Source: Flavonifractor hominis (GTDB lineage Bacteria; Bacillota; Clostridia; Oscillospirales; Oscillospiraceae). From it: DNA of 64,000 nucleotides. This document shows positions 17,531-26,942 of the stretch, piece by piece (the first letter of the stretch is position 1; each line of letters starts with the position of its first letter). Under the pieces are notes generated by a model. That model was not told the origin of the DNA and searched no databases. It saw only the letters and a list, made by a program, of their open reading frames with translations. The stretch lies in the NCBI RefSeq assembly GCF_040095835.1, contig NZ_JBBMFT010000001.1, positions 186,001 to 250,000 of the forward strand, written 5' to 3'. The position numbers and the translations under genes were made by a program.

Positions 17531-18552
17531 AAGAATTGGTCAAACAGCTGTGCGCCTTGCCCGGTGTATCCAGCTGGGAGGATAAGGTGCGGGAGTTTCT
17601 CATACAGGCTGCACGCCCTTACGCAGATGAGCTCTGGGTGGACACCCTTGGCAACTTGATCGTCCGGAAAAAGGGAGAAAAGAATACGGGAGACAAGTTG
17701 CTGCTTTGTGCTCACATGGATGAGGTGGGCCTCATGGTTCGCACCATCACGGATGAGGGCTATCTGAAGATTGACGCAGTGGGCTCTGTAGACCGTCGGG
17801 TACTGATTGGCAAGCCTGTCTTGGTAGGCGAGAGGGCCGTACCTGGCGTGATTGGGTTAAAAGCTTATCACTTGGTAAGCCGGGAAGAGGAAGAAACTGT
17901 CCCCAAGCTGGATGAATTTTATATCGACATTGGAGCCAACAATAAAGCCGAGGCAGAGAAGATTGTTGCTTTGGGCGATGTAGCGGTTTTTGCTGGAGAC
18001 TGTGTGGAGTTTGGTAACGATCTCCTCAAAGCCAAGGCCCTGGATGATCGTGTGGGCTGTGCAGTCCTGCTCACGCTGCTGAAAGAGCAGCTGCCTATGG
18101 ACTGTACCTTTGTGTTCACTGTGCAGGAAGAGGTAGGGACCCGCGGGGCCTTTGGCGCGGCATTTTCCGTCACACCGGAAATTGCCTTGGTTGTGGAGGG
18201 AACTACGGCTGCTGATGTGGCGGGTATTCCTGAACACAAACGGGTGTGTGCACTGGGCAAGGGAGCGGTATTAGCGTTTATGGACAACGGTTCCATTGCT
18301 GACCGAGGGCTGTTTGAGCGACTGAGGGAGTTGGCTGACCGGGCTGGAATCCCATGGCAGAGTAAGGACTACATCTCTGGGAGCAACGACGCGGCAGCCT
18401 TTCAACGCACCAAGAGCGGTGTACGCACGGCTGTAGTGGCGGTTCCAGTCCGCTATGTACATGCTCCGGCCAGCGTTGCCTGTGTCCGCGATTTTGATGC
18501 AGTGCTTGAGTTGGTACGGGCGTTTATCGACGATCTGTCCAAGGAGGATTGA
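17527..18552 (+). CDS. M42 family metallopeptidase (copy 2)
   Basis: This 341-aa paralogue carries CAHMDEVGLMVRTI, LDDRVGCAVLL, FTVQEEVGTRGA (catalytic Glu-Glu) and YVHAPASVA near the end. GTG 17527 overlaps the stop of copy 1. Sequence differs substantially from copies 1 and 3 while motifs are kept, which suggests divergent substrate preference rather than recent duplication. Confidence 0.9.
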   Translation: MKELVKQLCALPGVSSWEDKVREFLIQAARPYADELWVDTLGNLIVRKKGEKNTGDKLLLCAHMDEVGLMVRTITDEGYLKIDAVGSVDRRVLIGKPVLVGERAVPGVIGLKAYHLVSREEEETVPKLDEFYIDIGANNKAEAEKIVALGDVAVFAGDCVEFGNDLLKAKALDDRVGCAVLLTLLKEQLPMDCTFVFTVQEEVGTRGAFGAAFSVTPEIALVVEGTTAADVAGIPEHKRVCALGKGAVLAFMDNGSIADRGLFERLRELADRAGIPWQSKDYISGSNDAAAFQRTKSGVRTAVVAVPVRYVHAPASVACVRDFDAVLELVRAFIDDLSKED

Positions 18553-18556
18553 GCAT

Positions 18557-19552
18557 ATGGATATTTTGCAGACCTTGCAGGCGCTGAATGCCTGCCATGG
18601 CCCCTCAGGCTGTGAGCGACCTGTGGCGGACGTTATCCGCCAGCTGGCTGAACCCTATGTGGATGAGTGTACGATAGATACCTTGGGCAACTTGATCTGC
18701 CATAAAAAGGGGAATGGGCCCAAGGTAATGTTTGCGGCCCATATGGATTCCATTGGGTTTATTGTCACCCATATTGATGAGAAGGGATTTTTGCGCTTTG
18801 GACGCGTGGGCGGGCTGTCTGCCCATGAGGTGCTGGGTGCTCCCATCCGGTTTGCCAATGGCGTGAGAGGCGTGGTGGCTCTGGATGGAAAGGTGGAGGC
18901 CAAGGAGATGAAGCTGGACGACCTCTACCTGGATATCGGAGCCCGGGACCGGGAAGAGGCCCGGAGTCTGATCCAGGTAGGGGATACGGCGGTGTATGAT
19001 ACTCAGGCGTTCGTTTCTGGGGATCGGATTTTCTCTCCCTATCTGGACGACCGCATCGCCTGCGTGGTGCTTCTTATGGCCCTGGAGCAGATCCGAAACA
19101 ACAGAAACGATCTGTATTTTGTCTTTACTGTACAGGAAGAGGTCGGGATCCGCGGTGCCCGGACGGCGGCCTATGGCGTGGACCCCGATTATGGTATTGC
19201 GATAGATGTGACAGATTCGGACGATATTCCCGGTGCCCCCCATGAGTGCAGCAGCGTGGCTGGCGGCGGTGCAGCGATCAAGGTGATGGATAGTTCTGTA
19301 ATCTGCCATCCCTTGGTGGTGGCTCGACTGGAGCAATTGGCCCGGGAGAACGAGATTGCTTGGCAGAAAGATATTCTGAAGGCTGGCGGCACCGATGCCG
19401 GGGCGATTCACCAGACCCGGGCTGGGGTGTACACCGGTGGTATTTCCATCTCCAGCCGCTATATCCATACGCCTTTGGAGATGGCGGATCTGCGGGATGT
19501 GGAGGCCTGTGCTGCGTTGGCGGCTGCCTTTGCCCAGGCGGAACTGGACTGA
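18557..19552 (+). CDS. M42 family metallopeptidase (copy 3)
   Basis: This 331-aa paralogue contains AAHMDSIGFIVTHI, LDDRIACVVLLMAL, FTVQEEVGIRGARTA and YIHTPLEMADLRDV. ATG 18557 follows AAGGAGG 4 bp after copy 2. It is nearer copy 2 than copy 1 in its QEEVG motif. Likely cytosolic peptide turnover; exact specificity unknown. Confidence 0.9.
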   Translation: MDILQTLQALNACHGPSGCERPVADVIRQLAEPYVDECTIDTLGNLICHKKGNGPKVMFAAHMDSIGFIVTHIDEKGFLRFGRVGGLSAHEVLGAPIRFANGVRGVVALDGKVEAKEMKLDDLYLDIGARDREEARSLIQVGDTAVYDTQAFVSGDRIFSPYLDDRIACVVLLMALEQIRNNRNDLYFVFTVQEEVGIRGARTAAYGVDPDYGIAIDVTDSDDIPGAPHECSSVAGGGAAIKVMDSSVICHPLVVARLEQLARENEIAWQKDILKAGGTDAGAIHQTRAGVYTGGISISSRYIHTPLEMADLRDVEACAALAAAFAQAELD

Positions 19553-19553
19553 T

Positions 19554-20129
19554 ATGGACTGTTTGCCGACCCCGGACATGTGCCTGCCCCGCATGCGAGG
19601 CGGCGTACTTCTGGACTGTATCAGCTCGGAAGCCCTGGTTGCGCTGCACCGGATGGAAGAAGAGGAGGGATTTGCCCGCTTTACCTGCCGTCCGGTGCAG
19701 CGGCGGACCGATCAGGAGCTTTTAGCGCTTTACCAACAGGCGCTTCAAGACCGAAATCGGTTGATCTGTGGCCTGTATCAGGCCAAGGGAGGCCCAGCTA
19801 TAGGAAAGCTTACAGTGTCCGATTATAATCCTCGTAACCGCAGCGCAGAATTGGGTTATTTCCTGTTGCCTGCCTTTCGTGGCAATGGATGTATGGCTAA
19901 ATCGCTTTACATGATTTGCGAACTGTTGCTTTTGAAACTTGGGCTGAATAAGGTATATGCTCAGACTGGCGCATTTAACCGGTCCTCGATTCGGCTGCTG
20001 GAAAAAATGGGGTTCCAGCGGGATGCTGTCCTGCGCCATCACCATGTATTGGAAGGGCAGGAGTGGGACGACTACATCTACAGCCTTTTGCGGGAGGAAT
20101 TCCCGCGCAATATAGACAGAATGGAATGA
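19554..20129 (+). CDS. GNAT family N-acetyltransferase
   Basis: This 191-aa protein has the RimJ/RimL-type GNAT core: LGYFLLPAFRGNGCMAKSL (acetyl-CoA loop, about residues 100-118), KVYAQTGAFNRSSIRLLEKM and a C-terminal DDYIYSLLREEF. Start ATG 19554 overlaps no gene and lies 1 bp after the M42 stop. Its N-terminal ~40 residues with two Cys and Met-rich stretches are not typical of the domain. Substrate unknown. Confidence 0.8.
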   Translation: MDCLPTPDMCLPRMRGGVLLDCISSEALVALHRMEEEEGFARFTCRPVQRRTDQELLALYQQALQDRNRLICGLYQAKGGPAIGKLTVSDYNPRNRSAELGYFLLPAFRGNGCMAKSLYMICELLLLKLGLNKVYAQTGAFNRSSIRLLEKMGFQRDAVLRHHHVLEGQEWDDYIYSLLREEFPRNIDRME

Positions 20130-20139
20130 ATAAAGTAAA

Positions 20140-21393
20140 ATGGCTTTACAAATAAGTGAGCGCGTGCTGGAGCTGGCCGCTCAGGCGCAGTCCAGCCTGC
20201 GGGAACAATTTGAGCGTGTTGACTCTATTGCAGAGGAAAACACCCGAAAGGTCTTGGCTGCCTTTCAAAAGCACCGGGTAGCTGAGGCACATTTTGCCGG
20301 GACAACTGGTTACGGCTATGATGACCTGGGACGGGATACACTGGACCAGATCTTTGCGGAACTCTTCGGCACGGAAGATGCGCTGGTGCGGGTCCAGTTT
20401 GTTAACGGGACTCACGCTATTTCCTGTGCTCTGTTCGGTGCACTGAAGCCGGGGGATATTTTGGTCTCCGCCGTGGGTGCTCCCTATGATACCATGCTGG
20501 GTGTCATAGGTGTGGTAGATAAAGGTCCAGGTTCCTTGAAAAGCTACGGCATTAAATATCGGCAAGTAGAATTGGTTAACAATGCTCCAGACCCGGTCGG
20601 GTTGGCAGCGGCAGTGAAAGATCCTCGCGTCAAGGCAGTACTTATCCAGCGGTCTAAAGGATATTCCACCCGTGCCTCTCTGTCAGTTGCCGAGATTGGC
20701 GCGCTGGCCAAGGTCGTCAAGGACAACAATCCACAGGCCGCTGTTCTGGTGGACAACTGCTATGGTGAATTTGTGGAGACCATTGAACCTACTCAGGTGG
20801 GAGCCGATTTGGTTGTGGGCTCTCTTATCAAGAACCCGGGCGGAGGCCTGGCCCCCACCGGCGGCTATATTGCCGGGCGGCATGATCTGGTGGAGGGGGC
20901 GGCCATGCGCCTGACTACCCCGGGAATCGGCAAGGAATGCGGTTCCACCTTTGGCAGTAACCGTAGTCTCTATCAGGGGCTTTTCCTGGCTCCGCACACC
21001 ACGGCACAGGCAGTAAAAACGGCTATATTCGCTGCACGGATCATGGAGCTTTTGGGGTATCGGACCGAGCCCACGTCTGATACAGTGCGCCACGACATTA
21101 TCCAGATGATCCACTTCGGCGCACCTGAGCCCCTGAAAAAATTCTGCAAAGGGATCCAGTTTGGTGCCCCTGTGGACTCTTTTGTTACTCCCGAGCCCTG
21201 GGATATGCCAGGCTATGACTGTCCGGTTATTATGGCTGCCGGCGCTTTTATCCAGGGAGCATCCATTGAGCTATCCTGCGATGCGCCTATGCGGGAGCCC
21301 TATACGGCCTATCTGCAGGGCGGCCTGACCTATGAAAGCGGTAAAGCTGGGGTCTTGTTGGCAGTGGAGGAGTTGCTCCGAGCCGAAGAATAA
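20140..21393 (+). CDS. PLP-dependent methionine gamma-lyase family protein
   Basis: This 417-aa protein belongs to the YnbB/'aluminium resistance protein' group of Cys/Met-metabolism PLP enzymes. Seen are FAGTTGYGYDDLGRDTLD, ALVRVQFVNGTHAISCALFG, VLVDNCYGEF and the likely PLP-lysine region GSLIKNPGGGLAPTGGYIAG. The family may cleave sulphur amino acids but the physiological role is not established. It begins 10 bp after the acetyltransferase. Confidence 0.85.
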   Translation: MALQISERVLELAAQAQSSLREQFERVDSIAEENTRKVLAAFQKHRVAEAHFAGTTGYGYDDLGRDTLDQIFAELFGTEDALVRVQFVNGTHAISCALFGALKPGDILVSAVGAPYDTMLGVIGVVDKGPGSLKSYGIKYRQVELVNNAPDPVGLAAAVKDPRVKAVLIQRSKGYSTRASLSVAEIGALAKVVKDNNPQAAVLVDNCYGEFVETIEPTQVGADLVVGSLIKNPGGGLAPTGGYIAGRHDLVEGAAMRLTTPGIGKECGSTFGSNRSLYQGLFLAPHTTAQAVKTAIFAARIMELLGYRTEPTSDTVRHDIIQMIHFGAPEPLKKFCKGIQFGAPVDSFVTPEPWDMPGYDCPVIMAAGAFIQGASIELSCDAPMREPYTAYLQGGLTYESGKAGVLLAVEELLRAEE

Positions 21394-21424
21394 CAGCGCA
21401 TAAGAGCAAGCCTGGCGTGCATAG

Positions 21425-21440
21425 CCTCCCAGAAGGGAGG
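21425..21440 (+). promoter_or_regulatory. Small hairpin over the yunB ribosome site
   Basis: CCTCCC (21425-21430) and GGGAGG (21435-21440) pair across AGAA, so the Shine-Dalgarno of yunB would be masked in the folded RNA. Confidence 0.4.
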
Positions 21441-21449
21441 TGACGCTAG

Positions 21450-22136
21450 ATGCATAGACCGCGCTATCGCCTATGGTTCCGCCCACCCCGGCGGACAAGG
21501 AAGCCGGGGCGGCGGGGCGGAGGCATACTGTTATCAGCTGTTTTTGGAATCGGCATGGCACTGTTGGTCATCGGACTGCTGGATTCTGCCCTGCGCCCGA
21601 CAGTCGTTGCCCTGGCTCAATCCAGGGTGGAAAATACTGTGACTGGCATTATAAATCGGGCGGTGACGGATACACTGACGGCAGAGGCGATTTCTTACAG
21701 TGAGCTGGTGACATTGGAAAAAAATGAAGCGGGGCAGGTCACTGTTCTGACAACAGATTCTGCACGTTTGAATGTGCTCCGAACAGAAATATTGGAAGAT
21801 ATACTTTGTGAAGTGAAGTCACTTGACGGACAAGACCTTGGAATTCCGCTTGGTAGCCTGACTGGACTTTCATCCGCTTCAAATCTGGGACCCAACATTC
21901 CTGTGCGGGTGCTGACTGCTGCCACACCGTCAGCGGACTTCCGCAACGTATTTACCTCTGCAGGTATTAATCAGACGCTCCACCAGATCATGTTAGAGGT
22001 CCAGGTAGAAGTTACCCTTCTTATTCCGGGTGGCACGGTGGAGACTGTGGTAGAGGCTCAGGTATGTGCGGCAGAGACCCTTTTGGTTGGGAGTGTGCCG
22101 GAGACTTATCTAGAGTTGACGGAACAACAACCGTAA
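21450..22136 (+). CDS. yunB: Sporulation protein YunB
   Basis: This 228-aa protein has an Arg-rich N-terminus, one membrane segment (GGGILLSAVFGIGMALLVIG) and a conserved extracytoplasmic domain with ALAQSRVENTVTGIINRAV and GPNIPVRVLTAATPSADFRN. YunB is a mother-cell (sigma-E) protein needed for efficient sporulation in Bacillus; molecular role unknown. ATG 21450 follows an excellent AAGGGAGGTGA site. Confidence 0.85.
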   Translation: MHRPRYRLWFRPPRRTRKPGRRGGGILLSAVFGIGMALLVIGLLDSALRPTVVALAQSRVENTVTGIINRAVTDTLTAEAISYSELVTLEKNEAGQVTVLTTDSARLNVLRTEILEDILCEVKSLDGQDLGIPLGSLTGLSSASNLGPNIPVRVLTAATPSADFRNVFTSAGINQTLHQIMLEVQVEVTLLIPGGTVETVVEAQVCAAETLLVGSVPETYLELTEQQP

Positions 22137-22208
22137 GAGATCTGTAAGAAAAACATAAGGGTTTGTCTAATCTTCCCTTGTTATAATAAGGAAAAGGGGG
22201 ATTGGAAT

Positions 22209-22910
22209 ATGCTGCACACTTTACTACTGTTCTTTCAATATGAAGTACTCTATTATCTGCGAGAAATGTTGATAGTGGCTGTTCCGGCAGCGGTGATATT
22301 CCTTTGCTTTTGGCCCTACCGCCGGCGGGCACTGGAGGCCATGGGACTGCGCACAACACCATGGCGGGAAGTGGGACTGATCTTATTCATTATGTGCCTG
22401 TTCGGTGTGCTGGCTGTGACCTTATGGCCAGTCTATTGGGTGGAAGATTCCCCGGGCTTATGGGGAGACGTTACCCTGTTGGTGGATCGCCCCTCGCTGT
22501 GGAGCAATGTGAACCTGGTGCCATTTCGGATGTTTGGAGATTATTGGCAGGAGTTGACCCAGGGTGGTATATTTTTTACCATCCTCAATTTCCTGGGCAA
22601 CTTGGCTGTGTTTGTACCACTGGGATTCTTCCCTGCGTTGCTGTTCCGAGGTGCCACTTGGCGGCGCTCTGTACTGGTGGGATTGGCCACTTCCACACTG
22701 GTAGAAATAGGACAGTATTTTCTGATGCGTACCACGGATATTGATGATATCATTCTTAATACCGTAGGGGCTCTGTGTGGGTTCTGGCTCTATCTGTTGT
22801 TGTCCCGCCTGTTGCCCCGATTTACTCAAAGATTCCAAGTGGAGGTCCACCATGGACGAGAGACAAGAGATCCAAAGCCTGCGTCAGGAGTTGGAACAGG
22901 CGAATTATGA
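22209..22910 (+). CDS. VanZ family membrane protein
   Basis: This 233-aa protein has four or five membrane segments and the VanZ pattern: VGLILFIMCLFGVLAVTLWP, NLVPFRMFGDYW, NFLGNLAVFVPLGFFPALLF and STLVEIGQYFLMRTTDIDDI with a final helix. The namesake affects glycopeptide resistance, but most family members have no known role. Its last 59 bp overlap ligA in another frame. Confidence 0.85.
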   Translation: MLHTLLLFFQYEVLYYLREMLIVAVPAAVIFLCFWPYRRRALEAMGLRTTPWREVGLILFIMCLFGVLAVTLWPVYWVEDSPGLWGDVTLLVDRPSLWSNVNLVPFRMFGDYWQELTQGGIFFTILNFLGNLAVFVPLGFFPALLFRGATWRRSVLVGLATSTLVEIGQYFLMRTTDIDDIILNTVGALCGFWLYLLLSRLLPRFTQRFQVEVHHGRETRDPKPASGVGTGEL

Positions 22911-24849
22911 ATATTATGTACTGGATAATCCCAGCATGTCTGACTACGATTTTGACCATAAGCTCCGCCGTTTGGAAGAGCTTGAGGAAAAATATCCGGA
23001 GTTGCTGACCCCTGATTCTCCCACGCAGCGGGTAGGCGGGAAAGTCGCCGACGGATTTCAGGAAGTGCGCCACCAGGTTCCGCTGGAGAGCCTTCAGGAT
23101 GTGTTCTCAGTTGACGAGTTGAAGGAATTTGACCAGCGGGTACGGGAGACGCTGACAGATGAAGTAGAGTACGATGTAGAACCCAAGGTAGACGGCTTGT
23201 CGGTGGCACTGGAGTACGTGGATGGACTATTTGTCCGCGGCGCCACCCGAGGGGATGGTCAAGTGGGTGAAGATGTAACAGAGAATCTTAAGACCATTCC
23301 TTCTATTCCGCTTCGTCTGCCGGAGGCGCTTCCAAGACTGATCGTCCGGGGAGAAGTCTTCATGCCCAAAAAAAGCTTTGAGCATCTCAACGCTGAACGG
23401 GAATTGCGCGGGGAAGCATTGTTTGCCAATCCGCGCAATGCGGCAGCAGGATCGCTTCGGCAGTTGGACCCCAAAATTGCAGCGTCCAGAAAACTGGACA
23501 TTCGGGTATTCAATATTCAATGGGCAGAAGGAAGAACGTTTACTACCCACACAGAAACCCTGGAATACTTGCAGCAGCAACGCTTTAAAGTAATTCCACA
23601 TGACAGCTGTAAAACCATTGACGAGGTTGCTGCCCACATCCGCGCCATGGGAGAAGGACGGGAACAGTATGCCTTTGATATTGATGGAGCGGTTGTAAAG
23701 GTAAACAACCTTGTAGATAGATCTTTGCTGGGAAGTACGGCGAAATTTCCGCGCTGGGCTGCGGCGTACAAGTATCCGCCGGAGCAAAAACCGTCCAAGG
23801 TGATAGATATCGTCGTTCAGGTAGGACGAACCGGTGTACTCACACCAAAAGCAGTGGTGGAGCCGGTACGTCTGGCTGGAACGACTGTCACAAACGCCAC
23901 GCTTCATAACCAGGATTTTATTACCGAGAAAGACATTCGGATCGGTGACACCGTACTGGTACAGAAAGCGGGAGAGATCATTCCGGAGATTGTAGAAGTG
24001 CTTCGGGAAAAACGGCCAGAAGGAACGATGCCCTATCATTTGCCGGAACGTTGTCCGGTTTGCGGAGCGCCGGTAGCCCGAGATGAGGATGGTGCCCATA
24101 TCCGCTGTACCGGTGCGGAGTGCCCAGCCCAGCGTTTGCGTCATCTTGTCCATTTTGCCAGCCGGGATGCCATGGATATTGAGGGACTTGGCCCTGCTGT
24201 AGTGGAGGGCTTGGTGGGAGCAGAACTGGTAAAGGGGCCGGGAGATCTCTACCATTTAACGGCAGAATCGGTTGCAGCGTTGGAGCGCATGGGTAAAAAG
24301 AGTGCAGAGAATCTGATAACGGCTATTGAGCGCTCTAAGACCGCTGGTCTTGGCAGGCTGCTGTTTGCCTTTGGTATTCGCCAGGTTGGACAGAAGGCGG
24401 GTAAAGTATTAGCTGCGCACTTTGGTACGCTGGATGCCCTAATGGCGGCTACGGAGGAGGAACTGACAGCTGTCCCGGATGTGGGTGCTATTACAGCCCG
24501 GAACCTGTTGGATTGGTTCTCCAATGAACAGAGCCGCCATCTGATTGAGACATTACGGGAGGCTGGGGTTTCGTTTGTGAGTAATGAGGCTCCGGTAGGG
24601 GACAGGCTGTCCGGCAAAACCTTTGTACTCACAGGTACGTTGGAACGCTTTACCCGTGATGAAGCCAGCGCTATGATCGAGGCGCAGGGAGGCAAAGTGT
24701 CTGGTTCTGTTTCCAAAAAGACTTCCTATCTTGTGGCGGGAGAAGCAGCTGGTTCCAAGCTGAAGAAGGCCACAGAACTTGGCATCCCTGTATTGAGCGA
24801 AGAGGAGTTCCTGAAGCTGTTTTCCAATGAGATGGATGAAGAAAAATAG
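22852..24849 (+). CDS. ligA: NAD-dependent DNA ligase
   Basis: This 665-aa ligase has the Ia domain (NYEYYVLDNPSMSDYDFD), the nucleotidyl-accepting lysine in EPKVDGLSVAL, an OB fold, a four-Cys zinc finger (CPVCGAP...CTGAECPAQ), helix-hairpin-helix repeats and a C-terminal BRCT domain (LSGKTFVLTGTLERFTRDEA). ATG 22852 follows AAGTGGAGGT. It seals nicks in replication and repair using NAD. Confidence 0.97.
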   Translation: MDERQEIQSLRQELEQANYEYYVLDNPSMSDYDFDHKLRRLEELEEKYPELLTPDSPTQRVGGKVADGFQEVRHQVPLESLQDVFSVDELKEFDQRVRETLTDEVEYDVEPKVDGLSVALEYVDGLFVRGATRGDGQVGEDVTENLKTIPSIPLRLPEALPRLIVRGEVFMPKKSFEHLNAERELRGEALFANPRNAAAGSLRQLDPKIAASRKLDIRVFNIQWAEGRTFTTHTETLEYLQQQRFKVIPHDSCKTIDEVAAHIRAMGEGREQYAFDIDGAVVKVNNLVDRSLLGSTAKFPRWAAAYKYPPEQKPSKVIDIVVQVGRTGVLTPKAVVEPVRLAGTTVTNATLHNQDFITEKDIRIGDTVLVQKAGEIIPEIVEVLREKRPEGTMPYHLPERCPVCGAPVARDEDGAHIRCTGAECPAQRLRHLVHFASRDAMDIEGLGPAVVEGLVGAELVKGPGDLYHLTAESVAALERMGKKSAENLITAIERSKTAGLGRLLFAFGIRQVGQKAGKVLAAHFGTLDALMAATEEELTAVPDVGAITARNLLDWFSNEQSRHLIETLREAGVSFVSNEAPVGDRLSGKTFVLTGTLERFTRDEASAMIEAQGGKVSGSVSKKTSYLVAGEAAGSKLKKATELGIPVLSEEEFLKLFSNEMDEEK

Positions 24850-24875
24850 AACACGAACAATAAAGGAGTTTTTCT

Positions 24876-26006
24876 GTGTTTGAAGTGATCAAAACAGAGG
24901 GGAGAGCCCGACGCGGTGTTTTTACCTGTGCACATGGAACGGTGCAGACACCGGTATTTATGAACGTGGGGACCCAGGCTGCCATTAAAGGGGCGGTGTC
25001 TGCCCTTGATTTGAAGGAAATCGGATGTCAGGTAGAGCTGTCCAACACCTATCACCTGCACTTGCGGCCGGGAGATCAGGTGGTTCGCCAAATGGGCGGC
25101 CTGCATCGCTTTATGCGGTGGGACGGTCCTATTCTGACAGATTCCGGTGGCTTCCAGGTATTTTCCTTGTCCGGCCTGCGCAAGATCAAAGAGGAAGGGG
25201 TTACCTTTGCGTCTCACATCGATGGCCGACGGGTTTTTATGGGGCCGGAAGAGTCCATGCAAATCCAGTCCAACCTGGGATCTGATATTGCCATGGCATT
25301 TGACGAATGCGTGGAAAATCCTGCCACTTATGAATACGCCAAAGCCTCCTGCGAGCGTACGTTGCGCTGGTTGGAGCGCTGTAAGGTGGAACACGACCGG
25401 CTCAACGCTTTGCCGGATACAGTGAATCCGGACCAGATGCTCTTTGGTATCAATCAGGGAGCGACCTTTGCTGATTTGCGGGTTTGGCATATGAAGGAAA
25501 TCGCCAAGTTGGACTGTGATGGATATGCCATTGGCGGTTTGGCAGTTGGCGAGCCTACACAGATGATGTACGATATCATTGATGCGGTGGAGCCGTACAT
25601 GCCCGCAGATAAGCCGCGGTATTTGATGGGAGTAGGAACACCCTCCAATATCATCGAAGCAGTGGCACGGGGTGTGGATTTCTTCGACTGTGTTATGCCA
25701 GCCCGCAATGCACGACATGCCAAGCTGTTTACCTGGTCCGGAACACGAAATATGCGCAATGAGAAATACAAGCTGGATGAGGCTCCTATCGACCCGGAAT
25801 GTGATTGCCCGGTATGCCGTAACTTCTCACGTGGGTATCTGCGCCACCTGTTTGTTGCAGATGAAATGCTTGCCATGCGCCTTGCAGTGTTGCACAATCT
25901 GTATTTTTACAATCAGCTGACTCGGCGTATTCGGGAGGCTTTGGATGTGGGAGACTTCGCTTTGTTCCGTCAGGAATATTCGGAAAAGCTGGCTGCCCGG
26001 CTATGA
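24876..26006 (+). CDS. tgt: tRNA-guanine transglycosylase
   Basis: This 376-aa enzyme exchanges guanine-34 for preQ1 in queuosine tRNAs. Visible: nucleophile/active-site regions DSGGFQVFSL and FDCVMPARNARHAKLFT, and the zinc site CDCPVCRNFSRGYLRHLF near the C-terminus. GTG 24876 follows AAAGGAG. Queuosine biosynthesis genes are not nearby; tgt-yajC adjacency is common. Confidence 0.96.
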   Translation: MFEVIKTEGRARRGVFTCAHGTVQTPVFMNVGTQAAIKGAVSALDLKEIGCQVELSNTYHLHLRPGDQVVRQMGGLHRFMRWDGPILTDSGGFQVFSLSGLRKIKEEGVTFASHIDGRRVFMGPEESMQIQSNLGSDIAMAFDECVENPATYEYAKASCERTLRWLERCKVEHDRLNALPDTVNPDQMLFGINQGATFADLRVWHMKEIAKLDCDGYAIGGLAVGEPTQMMYDIIDAVEPYMPADKPRYLMGVGTPSNIIEAVARGVDFFDCVMPARNARHAKLFTWSGTRNMRNEKYKLDEAPIDPECDCPVCRNFSRGYLRHLFVADEMLAMRLAVLHNLYFYNQLTRRIREALDVGDFALFRQEYSEKLAARL

Positions 26007-26033
26007 AGATTTTGTAAATATAGCGGAAAAGGC

Positions 26034-26062
26034 TTGTCAAAATCTGCATTTGGTTTTATAAT
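26034..26062 (+). promoter_or_regulatory. Promoter of yajC
   Basis: TTGTCA (26034-26039) and TATAAT (26057-26062) separated by 17 bp, between tgt and yajC. Confidence 0.75.
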
Positions 26063-26111
26063 ATTCCACTGATGATATTTTATCATCAAAGTATATATGG
26101 AGGGGATCATT

Positions 26112-26459
26112 TTGCTGACACAGGTTGCGGGTACCATGCTGACCCAAAGTAGTACTGCTGGCGGTGGAATAAGCATGATCGTAATGCTCGCGGTTATGGT
26201 CGCGATTTTCTACTTCCTGCTCATCCGGCCGGAGAACAAGAAGAAGAAAGCGGCAGCCAAGATGCGTTCCGAGCTGGCGGTGGGAGACGAGATCACCACG
26301 ATCGGCGGCATTGTAGGCACGATCTGCGCGGTAAAGGAAGATACTATTGTGATCGAGACCAGCGCGGACCGGGTACGCATCGAGTTTACCAAGTGGGCAG
26401 TTTCCACCAAGGGGACCCAGTCCACTGAGTCGGTTTCGGATAGCAAGGACAAGAAGTAA
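26112..26459 (+). CDS. yajC: Preprotein translocase accessory subunit YajC
   Basis: This 115-aa protein has one N-terminal membrane segment (MIVMLAVMVAIFYFLLIRP) followed by KKAAAKMRSELAVGDEITTIGGIVGTI, the YajC core. It associates with SecDF at the translocon. TTG 26112 is preferred because GGAGGGG (26099-26105) gives 6-bp spacing; ATG 26097 would add five residues. secDF is not seen in this window. Confidence 0.9.
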   Translation: MLTQVAGTMLTQSSTAGGGISMIVMLAVMVAIFYFLLIRPENKKKKAAAKMRSELAVGDEITTIGGIVGTICAVKEDTIVIETSADRVRIEFTKWAVSTKGTQSTESVSDSKDKK

Positions 26460-26464
26460 TATTG

Positions 26465-26519
26465 AACACCCTCCCAGCATAGGTTTCTGTAGAAACCAAA
26501 GGCAAGGGAGGGTGTTTTT
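26465..26519 (+). terminator. Terminator overlapping the next ribosome site
   Basis: AACACCCTCCC (26465-26475) pairs with GGGAGGGTGTT (26506-26516), with an inner GGTTTC/GAAACC stem and a T run to 26519. The 3' arm holds the Shine-Dalgarno GGGAGG for the gene starting at 26520. Confidence 0.75.
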
Positions 26520-26942
26520 ATGCGAAAAAAGGAGGAAGAGCAGAGCGCAAAACTGATTCGCTGCGGGACGGGGCTCCTGCTGGGCGGCCTCCTGGCACTG
26601 GCAGTATGTTTTGCCTTTTTACTGGCAGCCTCAGCGGCGATTTCCGGAGGACTGCTGAGCGGTGAGCTCATGTACCAACTGGCTATTATAGGGTGTGTGC
26701 TGGGGGCTTTTGCGGGTGGGCTTCTGGCGGTTCACCGATGCGGATGCAGGGCGCTGGTAGTAGGGCTTGTCACTGGTGGAGTATTATTTTTACTGTTGCT
26801 TACCATCGGAGCGCTTTGTTTTGAAAATATGTCCATTGAATCTGGCGGTATTGGGCTGCTGTTTGGTTCGCTCTGCGGTGGTACGGCGGCTGGAGTATTG
26901 AGTGGTGGACATAGACCGCGCCGGAAAAAACGAAGAAAATAA
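26520..26942 (+). CDS. TIGR04086 family membrane protein
   Basis: This 140-aa protein has four membrane segments (LLLGGLLALAVCFAFLLAAS; YQLAIIGCVLGAFAGGLLA; ALVVGLVTGGVLFLLLLTIG; GIGLLFGSLCGGTAAGVLSG) and a basic tail (RPRRKKRRK). The position between yajC and the SCIFF gene is typical for Clostridia. Function unknown. Its ribosome site lies inside the preceding terminator stem. Confidence 0.8.
   Translation: MRKKEEEQSAKLIRCGTGLLLGGLLALAVCFAFLLAASAAISGGLLSGELMYQLAIIGCVLGAFAGGLLAVHRCGCRALVVGLVTGGVLFLLLLTIGALCFENMSIESGGIGLLFGSLCGGTAAGVLSGGHRPRRKKRRK

Noticed and set aside
22163..22197. TTGTCT ... TATAAT as a promoter for the VanZ gene
   Set aside because: The spacing is 23 bp, too long for a sigma-A promoter; only the minus-10-like TATAAT remains.
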